This document shows, piece by piece, positions 35,542-44,781 of a stretch of 64,000 nt of DNA (position 1 is its first letter; every line of letters begins with the position of its first letter). Position numbers and translations under genes: made by a program. Below the pieces are notes generated by a model that did not search any database, was not told where the DNA came from, and was given only the letters and a program-made list of their open reading frames with translations. The stretch covers positions 2,716,200 to 2,780,199 of the forward strand of contig NZ_CP091740.1 in NCBI RefSeq assembly GCF_022014595.1. Direction: 5' to 3'. The DNA comes from Solitalea lacus (lineage in GTDB: Bacteria > Bacteroidota > Bacteroidia > Sphingobacteriales > Sphingobacteriaceae).

Positions 35542-35685
35542 TTAAATCCATCCAAGTAAATAGGCCAACCCAAATATTATGATTATTGAGATGACAAAAA
35601 TCTTGACGAAAGAACCGCTAAATTCTTTTCCTATTAAAAAATTGCCGCCGCCACGCGATTCACGTTCTTCTGACGAATGTCTCAT
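35542..35685 (-). CDS. 47-residue single-pass membrane peptide
   Basis: An ATG-to-TAA frame of 47 codons begins MRHSSEERESRGGGNFLIGK and ends with one strongly hydrophobic segment (VFVISIIIIFGLAYLLGWI-like, about residues 28-46). The charged N-terminus and clean hydrophobic C-terminus are what is expected of a real small tail-anchored protein. It lies alone between the Dabb gene and the next plus-strand gene. No family is recognised. Confidence 0.6.
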   Translation of the reverse strand: MRHSSEERESRGGGNFLIGKEFSGSFVKIFVISIIIIFGLAYLLGWI

Positions 35686-35900
35686 TATTGTAGAGTTAGA
35701 AAATTAAGCCTGAATGTACAAATTCTCTTATAAAACACAGAAAATATAGGGTTGTTTTATTTTCTAATACAATAGTGTTATATATCTATAAATCAATTCT
35801 TATAAGTTTTTAATAACTATTAGTTAATTTATTTAAAAATAAAATTATATTTATATTTTAAAAGAACAATTATTATATTAGATAACATTTTGATACTAAG

Positions 35901-36356
35901 ATGTTTTTGAATAAAAAAGATTTGTTTTTCCTGCTTAAACCAATTACCATGGTAGCTTGTATTTATTTAATATTAGTTCTATTGATTACCCTATTTAAGT
36001 GGCCTCGAGATAAGTCTACAGAGGTGGCTTTTAAACGGCGAATGTTAACAAATGGTTCATGGGAAGGGGCGTATATTATGCAAAAGCATAAAAAAGTAAA
36101 CGATAAGGTTTGCCTCGTAGATTCTTTAGTTGAAAATGTCCATTTTAACTTTTTTAATTCAGGTTTTTTTGGCAATCCAAACGAAAAATTTTGGTTCTTT
36201 AAGGTTAATAGATATTCTTTTTATAACAACAATTCAATCCTACTTAGTGGTCAATCTTATTGGAATATAGAAAAATTAGATAATGATAGCTTGATTCTAT
36301 CTTTTGGTCTTTATTATGATTATGGAATTAAGTTCAAGTTAAAAAAGGTCAAATAA
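35901..36356 (+). CDS. membrane-anchored protein of unknown function
   Basis: A 151-residue protein with one N-terminal membrane segment (MVACIYLILVLLITLF) and an outward part rich in aromatic residues and beta strands (NEKFWFFKVNRYSFYNNNS, SLILSFGLYYDYGIKF). I recognise no domain. The 200 bases upstream are very AT-rich. Monocistronic. Confidence 0.6.
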   Translation: MFLNKKDLFFLLKPITMVACIYLILVLLITLFKWPRDKSTEVAFKRRMLTNGSWEGAYIMQKHKKVNDKVCLVDSLVENVHFNFFNSGFFGNPNEKFWFFKVNRYSFYNNNSILLSGQSYWNIEKLDNDSLILSFGLYYDYGIKFKLKKVK

Positions 36357-36491
36357 GCAAGCAAAAATTAGAGTTCTGATTAATTAAATTTACGAGAAAA
36401 CGCACTTTCAATCACTTAATTATCACATAATTATTTCAATACTAAGTTTTAATTGTATTAAAAAAGTGTTTGGAAAGTTCCCAGAGATAAA

Positions 36492-37151
36492 CTAACTGTT
36501 TAGCCTCAGATTTATCCAATTGTAAGTTTCTTTTTTTAAGATTGTGATGGTATCCGTTTTGCCAGCCTTAAATGCATGATTGGCCCCTTCAATTTCTACT
36601 AATGTAGCTAAAGGGAGTTTTGAACAAACAGAATCTATCAATTCCCAAGTTGCAAACTCATCTCGTGTCCCCTGAAGAAAAAGCATAGGAACTTTTACGT
36701 TTTTAAGATGCTCTGCACGATCAATAGATGGATTTCCTGGAGCGTGTAATGGAAACCCATAGAAAATTACCCCCTTTACATTTGTTTCAGATTGAATCGA
36801 TAAATACTGAGAAGACATTCTTCCACCAAAGGATTTTCCAGATATAAAAAGTGGTAAGGAAGGAAACAATTCGATTGCCTTATTAATTGCTGCTTCTATG
36901 GTTTTATGGGCTACAACAGGTACATCGGGCCTTTTCTTTTTCTGTTCCATGTATGGAAAATTGAATCTCAATGTAACAATACCCTTCTCTGAAAGAGATT
37001 TCGCCAAAGCAACCATAAAGGGATGATTCATCCCGGCACCTGCACCATGAGCCATAGTTAATATGCAGTTACTTCTTTCAGGAATAAAGCACTCGGCAGA
37101 TATTGAGCCAATATCCGAAGAAACTGGGATTGTTAGAGTCTGGGTATTCAT
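36492..37151 (-). CDS. alpha/beta hydrolase (dienelactone hydrolase/KANL3-Tex30-like)
   Basis: A 219-residue soluble alpha/beta hydrolase. The nucleophile elbow is GKSFGG, with Ser at about residue 107. The oxyanion region is MAHGAGAGMNHPF near 33-45. The acid Asp lies in LFLQGTRDEFA and the catalytic His in IEGANHAFK near the C-terminus. This small form without a lid resembles the dienelactone-hydrolase/KANL3-Tex30 group. The substrate is unknown; probably an esterase. Confidence 0.88.
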   Translation of the reverse strand: MNTQTLTIPVSSDIGSISAECFIPERSNCILTMAHGAGAGMNHPFMVALAKSLSEKGIVTLRFNFPYMEQKKKRPDVPVVAHKTIEAAINKAIELFPSLPLFISGKSFGGRMSSQYLSIQSETNVKGVIFYGFPLHAPGNPSIDRAEHLKNVKVPMLFLQGTRDEFATWELIDSVCSKLPLATLVEIEGANHAFKAGKTDTITILKKETYNWINLRLNS

Positions 37152-37523
37152 AAGTAATCACTATAAAAATAATTATTTGATTTTTGTAAACTTGCTTTTT
37201 AAATGAAACAGTCGAGTTTCTTTAATAGTAGCATGGTAGTTCATAAGAGTTTTACAAAACCATTCAAAAAACAAAAAAAGTTTAAACTTAAACCAAGAAT
37301 AATTTAATAAGCATGCTTTATAAATTCAAATTGGAAGATGATATTTCGATAAAGATTCCGTTATAGGTCGGTATTCAATATCTAATACAACCTCTTTGAA
37401 ATATGTGATTTATTAAAACAACAAGTATACTGACCATAAAGGCTTTACAACATTTATTTAGTGCCCGTTAAAACAGCAATTCTATTTTTGACCTTTATTC
37501 ATTCTTATACCTTTTAATTCCGA
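37152..37523. other. intergenic region upstream of the YncE/phosphatase gene
   Basis: About 370 bases with no convincing gene. The last 40 hold a TATTTTTG promoter box. The rest is AT-rich without repeats that I can see. Confidence 0.5.
37483..37490 (+). promoter_or_regulatory. Bacteroidota-type -7 box upstream of the YncE/phosphatase gene
   Basis: TATTTTTG fits TAnnTTTG, about 33 bases before the ATG at 37524. The -33 element is weak. Confidence 0.5.
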
Positions 37524-37737
37524 ATGAAATTGAAAATTATTTACATTTTATTAGCAGTAATTCTAGGCATTAATTCCGCCCAATCGCAATCATTAGCACA
37601 GTTAGATTCTTCGCGGGTGCTTTTACCCAATGGTTGGGCATTAACACCTGTGGGTAAAAGTTTACAATTGGGCGATTTACCATTAAACATTGCTGTTTCG
37701 GCTAACAAAAAATTAATGGCCACTACCAATAATGGGC

Positions 37738-37787
37738 AGGGTCGTCAGTCTTTGCAATTAATTGATGTTAAGGGTTTCAAAACCCTT
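37738..37787 (+). repeat. 50-bp target-site duplication, left copy
   Basis: The 50 bases at 37738-37787 are repeated exactly at 39393-39442 on either side of the IS1634-type element. They start AGGGTCGTCAGTC and end CAAAACCCTT. IS1634 and IS1549 elements are known for long, variable target duplications. Confidence 0.95.
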
Positions 37788-39392
37788 CCTGACTTGTCCT
37801 CCCTTGTCGCACTAAAACTAATTCACTTCTGAATATCAGTATTTTACAGTTTTGAAAACCGTAATTTGTCGCACTAAGCTTAAATTATGCTACGAATTCG
37901 AACTGTTACGACTGCCTCAGGAGCAAAGGCTGTTCAGGTAATTTATTATTATAAGCGAAAAAGGGTAGTCTACAAGCATATCGGTTCAGGAAGGTCAGAG
38001 GCGGAAGTCGAATCTCTTATGTTGGTCGCGCAGGATTTCATCGACAATTACACACCGAGCTTGCCGTTCAAGGAGGAAACAAAGTTTGACAATTTGATTT
38101 TCCTGGACAGAGCGCAGTTTTTAGGTGTACATTATACCTTTTTATATGAAGTACTTTCGAAAGTCGTCAACAAGGTCGGTCTATCCTATATCAAGAAACC
38201 ACTATTGTTGGATCTTGTCATTATGCGGATCTTAGAGCCTGCTTCAAAATTGCGATCTATAGAGCTGATGGATACCTATTTTGGCATTCGTCATCGAAGG
38301 CAGAGCTTTTATAAGTCAGCCAGGGATTGGCTGGAGCTGAAGCAGGATGTCGAACAGATCGTTGTTGCCTTCGCAAAGAGCAGCTACGCGTTCAATTTCG
38401 AGCTGTTGTTCTATGATGTAACCACCTTGTATTTCGAGACTTTTGAGGAAGACGAGCTCAGGGAGAATGGCTTCTCTAAAGACAATAAATCACAACAACC
38501 CCAGATATTGGTTGCTTTGATGGTGACCAAAGAAGGCTTCCCTGTATCCTATGAGGTGTTCTCCGGCAGCACATTTGAGGGGCACACGATCCTTCCCGTC
38601 GTACAGAAGTTCATCCGCAAGCATGGCGTTGCCAATTTTACCATCGTCGCAGATGCGGCCATGATAAGTTCGGTCAATGTCCAGGCATTGGTCGAAAGTA
38701 ATATCAATTATATCGTAGGTGCAAGACTGGGGAATCTTTCGAGTCCCTTGATCGAACAAATCGATCGCTCTCTCAAGAGAGAAGACGGCCATAGCATCAG
38801 GATAAAAACCGATAATGGATATCTGATATGCAGTTATTCGGCAGTACGATACAAAAAAGATAAGTACGAAATGGAAAAGCAGATACAGAAAGCAGAAACG
38901 ATTATCCAGACTCCCTCAAAGGGTAAGAAGACAAAGTTTACCAAATCGAGAGGCGAAGTATTAGAACTCAACCGTACGCTGATCCAAAAAACGAAAAAAT
39001 TGTTGGGAATAAAAGGGTATTACACTAATCTGGAAGAAAGTGTTGCTGACAACAATACGATAATAGGGCATTATCACGAACTGTACAGGATTGAACAGGC
39101 TTTTAGGATATCTAAAAGCGATCTTCAGACCAGACCAATTTTCCATTACAAAGAAGAGCCTATAAACCTTCACTTATTGGTCTGCTTCATGTCGCTAGTA
39201 GTATCCAAACATATTGAATTGTCAACCGAAGTATCTATAAAAAAGTTCGTAACCGAATTGAAAAAGATCACGGACGCCAGGATGGTGAATGGAATTACAG
39301 GGAAGGAAATACGCATTAGGGCCAAAATAACGCCGTTAATCGAAAAATTGGTGCAAAATCTAAAACTGCCGCACTAAAAGGGACAAGTCAGG
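37788..39392 (+). mobile_element. IS1634-family element
   Basis: The termini are inverted: CCTGACTTGTCC on the left, GGACAAGTCAGG on the right. It is 1,605 bp long and carries one transposase gene. The direct repeat around it is 50 bp, far longer than the 2-14 bp of most insertion sequences but in keeping with the IS1634 family. It splits the YncE/phosphatase gene after 88 codons. Confidence 0.93.
37887..39377 (+). CDS. IS1634-family transposase
   Basis: The 496-residue transposase has the IS1634/IS4-superfamily core. LLFYDVTTLYFETFEEDEL holds the first catalytic Asp, NFTIVADAAMISSVNVQAL the second, and GHYHELYRIEQAFRISKSDL the final Glu in the Y-x-R-x-E pattern. The C-terminal dimer-like region (VCFMSLVVSKHIEL) is present. 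It ends 15 bases before the right end of the element. It appears intact. Confidence 0.93.
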   Translation: MLRIRTVTTASGAKAVQVIYYYKRKRVVYKHIGSGRSEAEVESLMLVAQDFIDNYTPSLPFKEETKFDNLIFLDRAQFLGVHYTFLYEVLSKVVNKVGLSYIKKPLLLDLVIMRILEPASKLRSIELMDTYFGIRHRRQSFYKSARDWLELKQDVEQIVVAFAKSSYAFNFELLFYDVTTLYFETFEEDELRENGFSKDNKSQQPQILVALMVTKEGFPVSYEVFSGSTFEGHTILPVVQKFIRKHGVANFTIVADAAMISSVNVQALVESNINYIVGARLGNLSSPLIEQIDRSLKREDGHSIRIKTDNGYLICSYSAVRYKKDKYEMEKQIQKAETIIQTPSKGKKTKFTKSRGEVLELNRTLIQKTKKLLGIKGYYTNLEESVADNNTIIGHYHELYRIEQAFRISKSDLQTRPIFHYKEEPINLHLLVCFMSLVVSKHIELSTEVSIKKFVTELKKITDARMVNGITGKEIRIRAKITPLIEKLVQNLKLPH

Positions 39393-39442
39393 AGGGTCGT
39401 CAGTCTTTGCAATTAATTGATGTTAAGGGTTTCAAAACCCTT
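39393..39442 (+). repeat. 50-bp target-site duplication, right copy
   Basis: Exact copy of 37738-37787. It re-creates the reading frame of the YncE/phosphatase gene on the far side of the insertion. Confidence 0.95.
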
Positions 39443-41843
39443 GATGACATGACCATAGCAAAATCATGGTATGGACTAAAGTTTAGCAAAGACGGTAAAC
39501 ACCTTTACGCCTCAGCAGGCAACGATAACCAAATCTTGCGTTATGCCATCATCAATCAAAGGCTGGTAAATCCGGATACGATTTATTTGAGCCGCAATAA
39601 AAAGGAAAAAATATCTCCGGCAGGTTTTGATATAGATGAAGTAGCGGGAAGGCTTTTTGTGGTTACCAAAGAAAACAACAGTCTTTATGAACTTAATCTC
39701 CTTAGCAAAAAGGTTGAAAATAAAGTTAAACTAGCCTCAGAAGCTTATTCTTGCCTGCTTTCAGCCGATAAAAAAACACTATTTATTACCCTTTGGGGAG
39801 CTAAAAAAGTAGCCATATATAATATCGCTTTAAAAAACATTGAATCAACAATTGATGTAGGCGATCACCCCAATGAATTAATTCTGTCGAAAAACGGAAA
39901 GTTGTTGTATGTGGCCAATGCAAACGATAATTCAGTTTCAGTAATCGATGTAGCACAACGAAAGGTCATTGAAACATTAAATGCAGCCTTGTACCCTAAT
40001 GCACCAAGCGGTTCAACCACTAATAGTCTGGCTTTAAGCAAAAATCAAAAAACACTGTATATTGCCAATGCCGACAATAATTGCATTGCAGTATTTGATG
40101 TAAGTGAACCAGGCAAGAGCTTATCGAAAGGATTTATTCCAGCAGGATGGTATCCAACCAATGTAAAGGTTATCGGCAAAAATATCTATGTCAGCAATGG
40201 AAAAGGCTTTAAGTCAATATCTAATCCGAATGGCCCAAATCCGCTAGGTAAAAAACAAACAGTAACCTCGCATTTAGGCGATTTGCAAAAAAAAGTGGAA
40301 GTGCAGTATATAGGTAATTTGTTTAAAGGAACATTAAGTAAGATTAAACAGCCTACACGTAAACAGCTCAATATTTATACGTCCGCAGTTTATAAAAATA
40401 CACCATATAGCAAGGAAAGGGAATTGAATGCAGCGGGAGAGGAGGGTAATCCTATTCCTATGAAAGTGGGTTCTCCTTCTCCCATTAAGTACGTGTTTTA
40501 CATTGTTAAAGAAAACAGAACTTTTGATCAAGTGTTAAGTGATGTTCCGGGAGCAAATGGAGATACTACTCTATTATTGTTTGGCGAGAAGTACACACCA
40601 AACCAACATGATTTCGCTAAGCGCTTTGTCTTGTTTGACAATTTTTATTGCGATGCAGAAGTAAGTGCAGATGGCCATAACTGGAGTTTAGGAGCCTATG
40701 CCACCGACTACCTTGAAAAAACCTGGCCCACAAGCTACGGTGGCCGAGGAGGATCATACGATGGTGAAGGATTTAGAACAATAGCCAATAATAAGGGTGG
40801 CTTTATTTGGGATAACTGCAAGCGCAATAATGTCAGCTACAGGACTTATGGCGAGTTTGCGGGTGTAAACAAACCCAATATAGAAATACTCCGCGGCCAT
40901 TTATGCCCCAACTTCGATTGGACAATGAGTGTGAGGGATACCTCAAAATTTAGATTGTGGCAAAAGGATTTTGATTCATTGCTTGCGGTTAATGCTGTCC
41001 CACGTTTAAATACCATCCGCTTGGGAAACGATCATACCGAAGGAATGGCAGTAGGACGACCAACCCCTTACGCTCATGTAGCGGATAATGATTTAGCGGT
41101 AGGATTGCTGGTTGAACATTTAAGTAAAAGTCCGATTTGGAAAGAATCTTTAGTGATTATGCTTGAAGACGACGCCCAAAACGGCGCAGATCATGTAGAT
41201 GCTCATAGAAGTACGCTTTATTTAGCTGGCCCTCACGTAAAAAAAGGTTTCATTGATCATACAATGTATTCAACTTCATCAGTATTACGAACTATTGAAC
41301 TAATATTAGGCTTACCGCCAATGACCCAGTACGATGCGGCTGCGCCTTCCTTATGGCGTGCGTTTACAGCTAACCCTGATTTTTCAATGTATAGGCATAT
41401 ACCTTCCAATATCAATTTAAATGACAAAAACATAGCGCAGAGTGATGCTGCTAAAAAAAGCGCCTTTTTTGATTTCACCAAAGTGGATAATGTGTCTGAT
41501 TTCTTGTTTAATGAGGTACTTTGGCAAGGCCTTAAGGGGAAACCTGCCCCGGCCCCAACTCACGCTGCTTTTATCTATATTGACAAGAAAAAGGAAAAGG
41601 ATGAGGATTAAGAAGTAGTAGAAAGATTGAGATTTTTTTAGAAACAATGGAATTTTTCTGGCTACTATCGATATTAATTTCGTAATTAGGGTAATAAGGC
41701 TTTTAAATCACTAATTACGTCATCGCATCTAATTACCCAAGATATTTCCGAAAACAGAGTTGTTTCAATGGGGGATGCCCATTTTATCACTTTTAATATC
41801 GGGGATTGATAAGCTGAATATCTCTATAATTAATAAAAAAATT

Positions 41844-41874
41844 AAAACCGCTATGATAATTTCTTAGCGGTTTT
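41844..41874. terminator. terminator between the phosphatase gene and a lipoprotein gene
   Basis: AAAACCGCTA and TAGCGGTTTT form a 10-bp stem, with A/T-rich flanks on both sides. It can serve both convergent genes. Confidence 0.75.
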
Positions 41875-41895
41875 TGTTGACTTTAAATTAACTAT

Positions 41896-42564
41896 TTAAT
41901 TTACCTCAGCCTTTTCATAACACTTTTTTACTTTATACTCAAAATAATAGATTCGATTGTTTAAATCAAGTACTGAGCCAGCCCAACCAGACCACTTGTC
42001 AAAAAACGCACAGTCATAAGGGTCATTCGAATTAACTTGAAACCCGTTCTCTTCAATGCCCAATACTGGAACTATGATCAAATTGTCAGCTTTTTTCATT
42101 TTATGGAGAGGCACTCTTACTGTATAACTCCTAAAAAAATCGCATGAAGTTAGATCGAATTCAACTGATGATTTAAAAGGAAATTCACTGAGGGTTAATG
42201 GAATTTCCCCTTTTTTAAAACTGCCGACATACAAAGTAACACTACTCAATCCTTTGTTCCATTCATTTACTAAAAAATTAACATACAAGTATTCTTTATC
42301 ATTAAAAACTCTAACCTTGCCGATTACTTCAGGATTCTCATAGTCAGCAGCAGGCCCTCCTGTAGAAAGCAAATCTAATTCCTCAACGTTGCTGCAGACT
42401 CTGGCTTTTTTACATTCAATTTCAACCTTCTCTACATCTTGATGATTTAGTTTGTTTATTTGTGGTTGTTTTTGAAGCATTTCTTCAGAGTTTGAATTTT
42501 CACAACCCCACACGAATAGATTGATGCTTAAAAGACACAAAGCATAATTTTTTAAAGTTTTCAT
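41896..42564 (-). CDS. putative lipoprotein of unknown function
   Basis: A 222-residue protein with a lipoprotein signal (LCLLSINLFVWGCENSN, lipobox VWGC). The mature part has several cysteines (KKARVCSNVEE, LTSCDFF, YDCAFFDK, KKCYEK) and a predicted beta-rich fold with GKVRVFNDKEYLYVNFLVNE. This resembles carbohydrate-binding or hypothetical envelope lipoproteins, but no family is certain. The gene is monocistronic with its own terminator. Confidence 0.7.
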   Translation of the reverse strand: MKTLKNYALCLLSINLFVWGCENSNSEEMLQKQPQINKLNHQDVEKVEIECKKARVCSNVEELDLLSTGGPAADYENPEVIGKVRVFNDKEYLYVNFLVNEWNKGLSSVTLYVGSFKKGEIPLTLSEFPFKSSVEFDLTSCDFFRSYTVRVPLHKMKKADNLIIVPVLGIEENGFQVNSNDPYDCAFFDKWSGWAGSVLDLNNRIYYFEYKVKKCYEKAEVN

Positions 42565-42842
42565 AAGACAAAAGTTTAAATAATTAAAATTGATTTTGAT
42601 GATTCCGATACATTATATTTCCAGGTAATCATTATAGGCAATCCCGAGATTATGGTGGCAAAGGATGGTGATGTAGGTTTAGAACTAAAGATTTTTTTTC
42701 TCTAAAATGATGTTAATCTCAACATAAATATCCAAAATTATAGTTATACAAAGGCAATTCTCCTCATTACAAGTTTTCACTACCCTTTATTTTCTTCATC
42801 AATTTCAAATACTTTTTTGTAGGCTTTCCTGCATAATGAGTT

Positions 42843-43004
42843 TTAAAATATGGTATAACCTTGGGTAGTCCACCTATCAAATTCGATTTTATAATCGGTA
42901 GCCGATAAGCCATGTCGGGAAACCCAGGGTTGAGCCGAAGCATGAATGCCAACAAAAAAAATCAACAGCAAAAACAGTAAATATTTTGGAACAAAATGGG
43001 GCAT
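42843..43004 (-). pseudogene. N-terminal fragment of a polyglycine-hydrolase-like repeat protein
   Basis: A signal peptide (KYLLFLLLIFFVGIHASAQ) is followed by PWVSRHGLSATDYKIEFDRW and TTQGYTIF. This is the start of the bacterial tandem repeat found in polyglycine-hydrolase-like proteins (pattern GLS..Y..EFDRWT.QGY). After that one partial repeat the frame stops. Full-length relatives have several repeats and a serine hydrolase domain. I take the ATG at 43004 as the start. It is a truncated gene just downstream of the caspase operon. Confidence 0.6.
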
Positions 43005-43075
43005 AATATTTTCATTTAATTGGTAAAAATGAATGAGGATAAGCAGCTCTTTCAACTGCCTATCCTTGCCTTTGG

Positions 43076-44767
43076 TTAGACCATTTCCACACTATAATCG
43101 GCTACTCCTGATTTAATGTACAGCAGGATTACCGATCCTGTTCCAGGTCGGAACAATCCCGAAGGGTTTAACTCATTCGTTGTTTGGAATTTCTTGATGG
43201 CTGCAATTGTTTTAGGCCCACAAATACCATCGATCAAAAGAGTGGAAGTACCGCCTTCGTTTTCATCTACCTGCTTCAGCAATTTCTGAATCACTTTTAC
43301 ATCGGCTCGCTGGTTTGTCCCATTTTTACCAACGGATTGTTCAATTTTATTACCTACTGTTTCTGTTGCTTCTTCTGAGCTGCTTTCACCGGTATATTCG
43401 CCAGAAACGCCGGGACCATTTGTGCTATTTCTATCCTCGGCAATAACCTGGAAGCTGGGAGCAGAAGAATAATCTTCGTCAGAAAAAGAGACCTTCCAAC
43501 CGTTCCAGTTGTAATCAATTGTAGAGCCAATACGATAAAAAATTTGATCAGCATTTTTCATGGCATCCCAGGTGTAGGACTTCATGGTGTATGTATTGTC
43601 GGCTTCAAGTTCATAATTGTTTTGGGCATCGCTATAACTGGCATAAAAATTCTCAGCCGTCCGTTCTGATTCGTTGGCGGCATTGAAGAGTTTGTTATCC
43701 GTTGCAAACTCTACATAATACTGCGGATTTCCTGCCTTGTCGATATTAAAACAGGGCGGCAAATTACTGGAACACCAGGAGGCTGGCCCTACCATACAAG
43801 GTAAGGCAGATGATCCTCCACCTGAATTATTGTTGCTGCTGACGACCGCCAATACAGTAAAGGGTTTTTGTGCCTCAAAGGGAGATAAGTTGCTGCCCAG
43901 CGTCATATAATTTGGACTCTGGTCGGCCGGCATACCAGCAATTATAGTATCATAGAAATTCGGGTAATCACCAGTAAAGGCTCCATTTTGCCAAACAGTG
44001 AGCAGTCGGCCAGTGAAAATCCCATTGGAATCACCGTCACCGCTTAACTGGTTATCCTGACAACCAGAGATATAAATCAACGAAGCCAGGAACTCATCAG
44101 CTGCTTTGGCACTGCGGGTGAGAAGTTGGATATTCTGGTATAGCTCCCGTTTTAAAATATAGTTCTTAAGACTTGCACCTATTGGAATATTTTTGGGTTT
44201 TAATCCATCACTAATTGCGCGTAAAGTCCTTTTCTTCATTTGGCTATTGAATTGCAACAAGTCCGTTTCGCTAAAAGGAGTACGGACTCCTCTTTTACCT
44301 TCTCTCTTTTGATTCATGAAATTCATTAGCATCATTCGTACCATGGAGCCACTGTGACAACTGTCGGATAATACGAAGATGCGTACTCCTTCTGCAAAAT
44401 GTTGCCAACAATTGTAGAGCTCGTTATCTATTAACTGGCGGTCATATAGAATCCAGGTTTCGTTGAGACCGTCTTCTTCTTCGCCTGTTTCATCGGGCAC
44501 TTGCCCACCGTGACCAGAATAAGTGAGCAGAAAAATATCCCCGTTGCACAATTGAGAAGCCGCCGCTTCAATTTTTTGGAGAACATTCATTGCAGTGGCC
44601 TGGCCATCGATCAACTGATTAACGGTTGTAAATCCTGCCTGCTGGGCAATCACTTTCATCGAATTTGCATCGTTAATGCACCCGAATAATTCGGGGATGA
44701 CATAGTCGGGATATTGGCTTGTATCTACATGATTCAAGCCGATGTGTAAGGAGATTCCTCTTGACAT
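43076..44767 (-). CDS. caspase-family (C14) protease with C-terminal peptidoglycan-binding-like domain
   Basis: The 563-residue protein begins with a p20-like caspase/metacaspase domain. The catalytic His is in LTYSGHGGQVPD (about H86) and the catalytic Cys in FVLSDSCHSGSM (about C137). The N-terminal strand SRGISLHIGLNHVD is also characteristic. The middle region (about 320-480) is Gly/Ser/Asn-rich with tryptophans and may bind a ligand. The C-terminus (about 495-560: NQRADVKVIQKLLKQVDENE, LLIDGICGPKTIAAIKKFQ) resembles peptidoglycan-binding domain 1. No signal peptide is seen. It is the third gene of a three-gene unit, 14 bases after the 945-residue gene, so it probably acts on or with those two proteins. 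Confidence 0.88.
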   Translation of the reverse strand: MSRGISLHIGLNHVDTSQYPDYVIPELFGCINDANSMKVIAQQAGFTTVNQLIDGQATAMNVLQKIEAAASQLCNGDIFLLTYSGHGGQVPDETGEEEDGLNETWILYDRQLIDNELYNCWQHFAEGVRIFVLSDSCHSGSMVRMMLMNFMNQKREGKRGVRTPFSETDLLQFNSQMKKRTLRAISDGLKPKNIPIGASLKNYILKRELYQNIQLLTRSAKAADEFLASLIYISGCQDNQLSGDGDSNGIFTGRLLTVWQNGAFTGDYPNFYDTIIAGMPADQSPNYMTLGSNLSPFEAQKPFTVLAVVSSNNNSGGGSSALPCMVGPASWCSSNLPPCFNIDKAGNPQYYVEFATDNKLFNAANESERTAENFYASYSDAQNNYELEADNTYTMKSYTWDAMKNADQIFYRIGSTIDYNWNGWKVSFSDEDYSSAPSFQVIAEDRNSTNGPGVSGEYTGESSSEEATETVGNKIEQSVGKNGTNQRADVKVIQKLLKQVDENEGGTSTLLIDGICGPKTIAAIKKFQTTNELNPSGLFRPGTGSVILLYIKSGVADYSVEMV

Positions 44768-44781
44768 AAGATTGATTTTTA

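Larger units (their letters stand above)
37524..41611 (+). pseudogene. bifunctional YncE/alkaline-phosphatase family protein, split by an IS1634-type element
   Basis: The two parts (37524-37787 and 39443-41611) join in frame once the insertion and one 50-bp repeat are removed, giving a protein of about 810 residues. The N-terminus has a signal peptide (IIYILLAVILGINSAQS). A YncE-like beta-propeller follows, with repeated blades such as LYVANANDNSVSVIDVA and LYIANADNNCIAVFDVS. The C-terminal part is an alkaline-phosphatase-superfamily domain: YIVKENRTFDQVLSD and DDAQNGADHVDAHRS contain likely metal ligands. It is predicted to be periplasmic or surface-exposed, cleaving phosphoesters. The downstream part can still be translated from an internal ATG (39407) but would lack the signal peptide. 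The gene is effectively inactivated. Confidence 0.9.

Noticed and set aside
39407-41611. Downstream part of the YncE/phosphatase gene as an independent gene starting at ATG 39407
   Set aside because: The ATG lies in the duplicated 50 bp and the product would start mid-propeller without a signal peptide; the frame rejoins the upstream part exactly.
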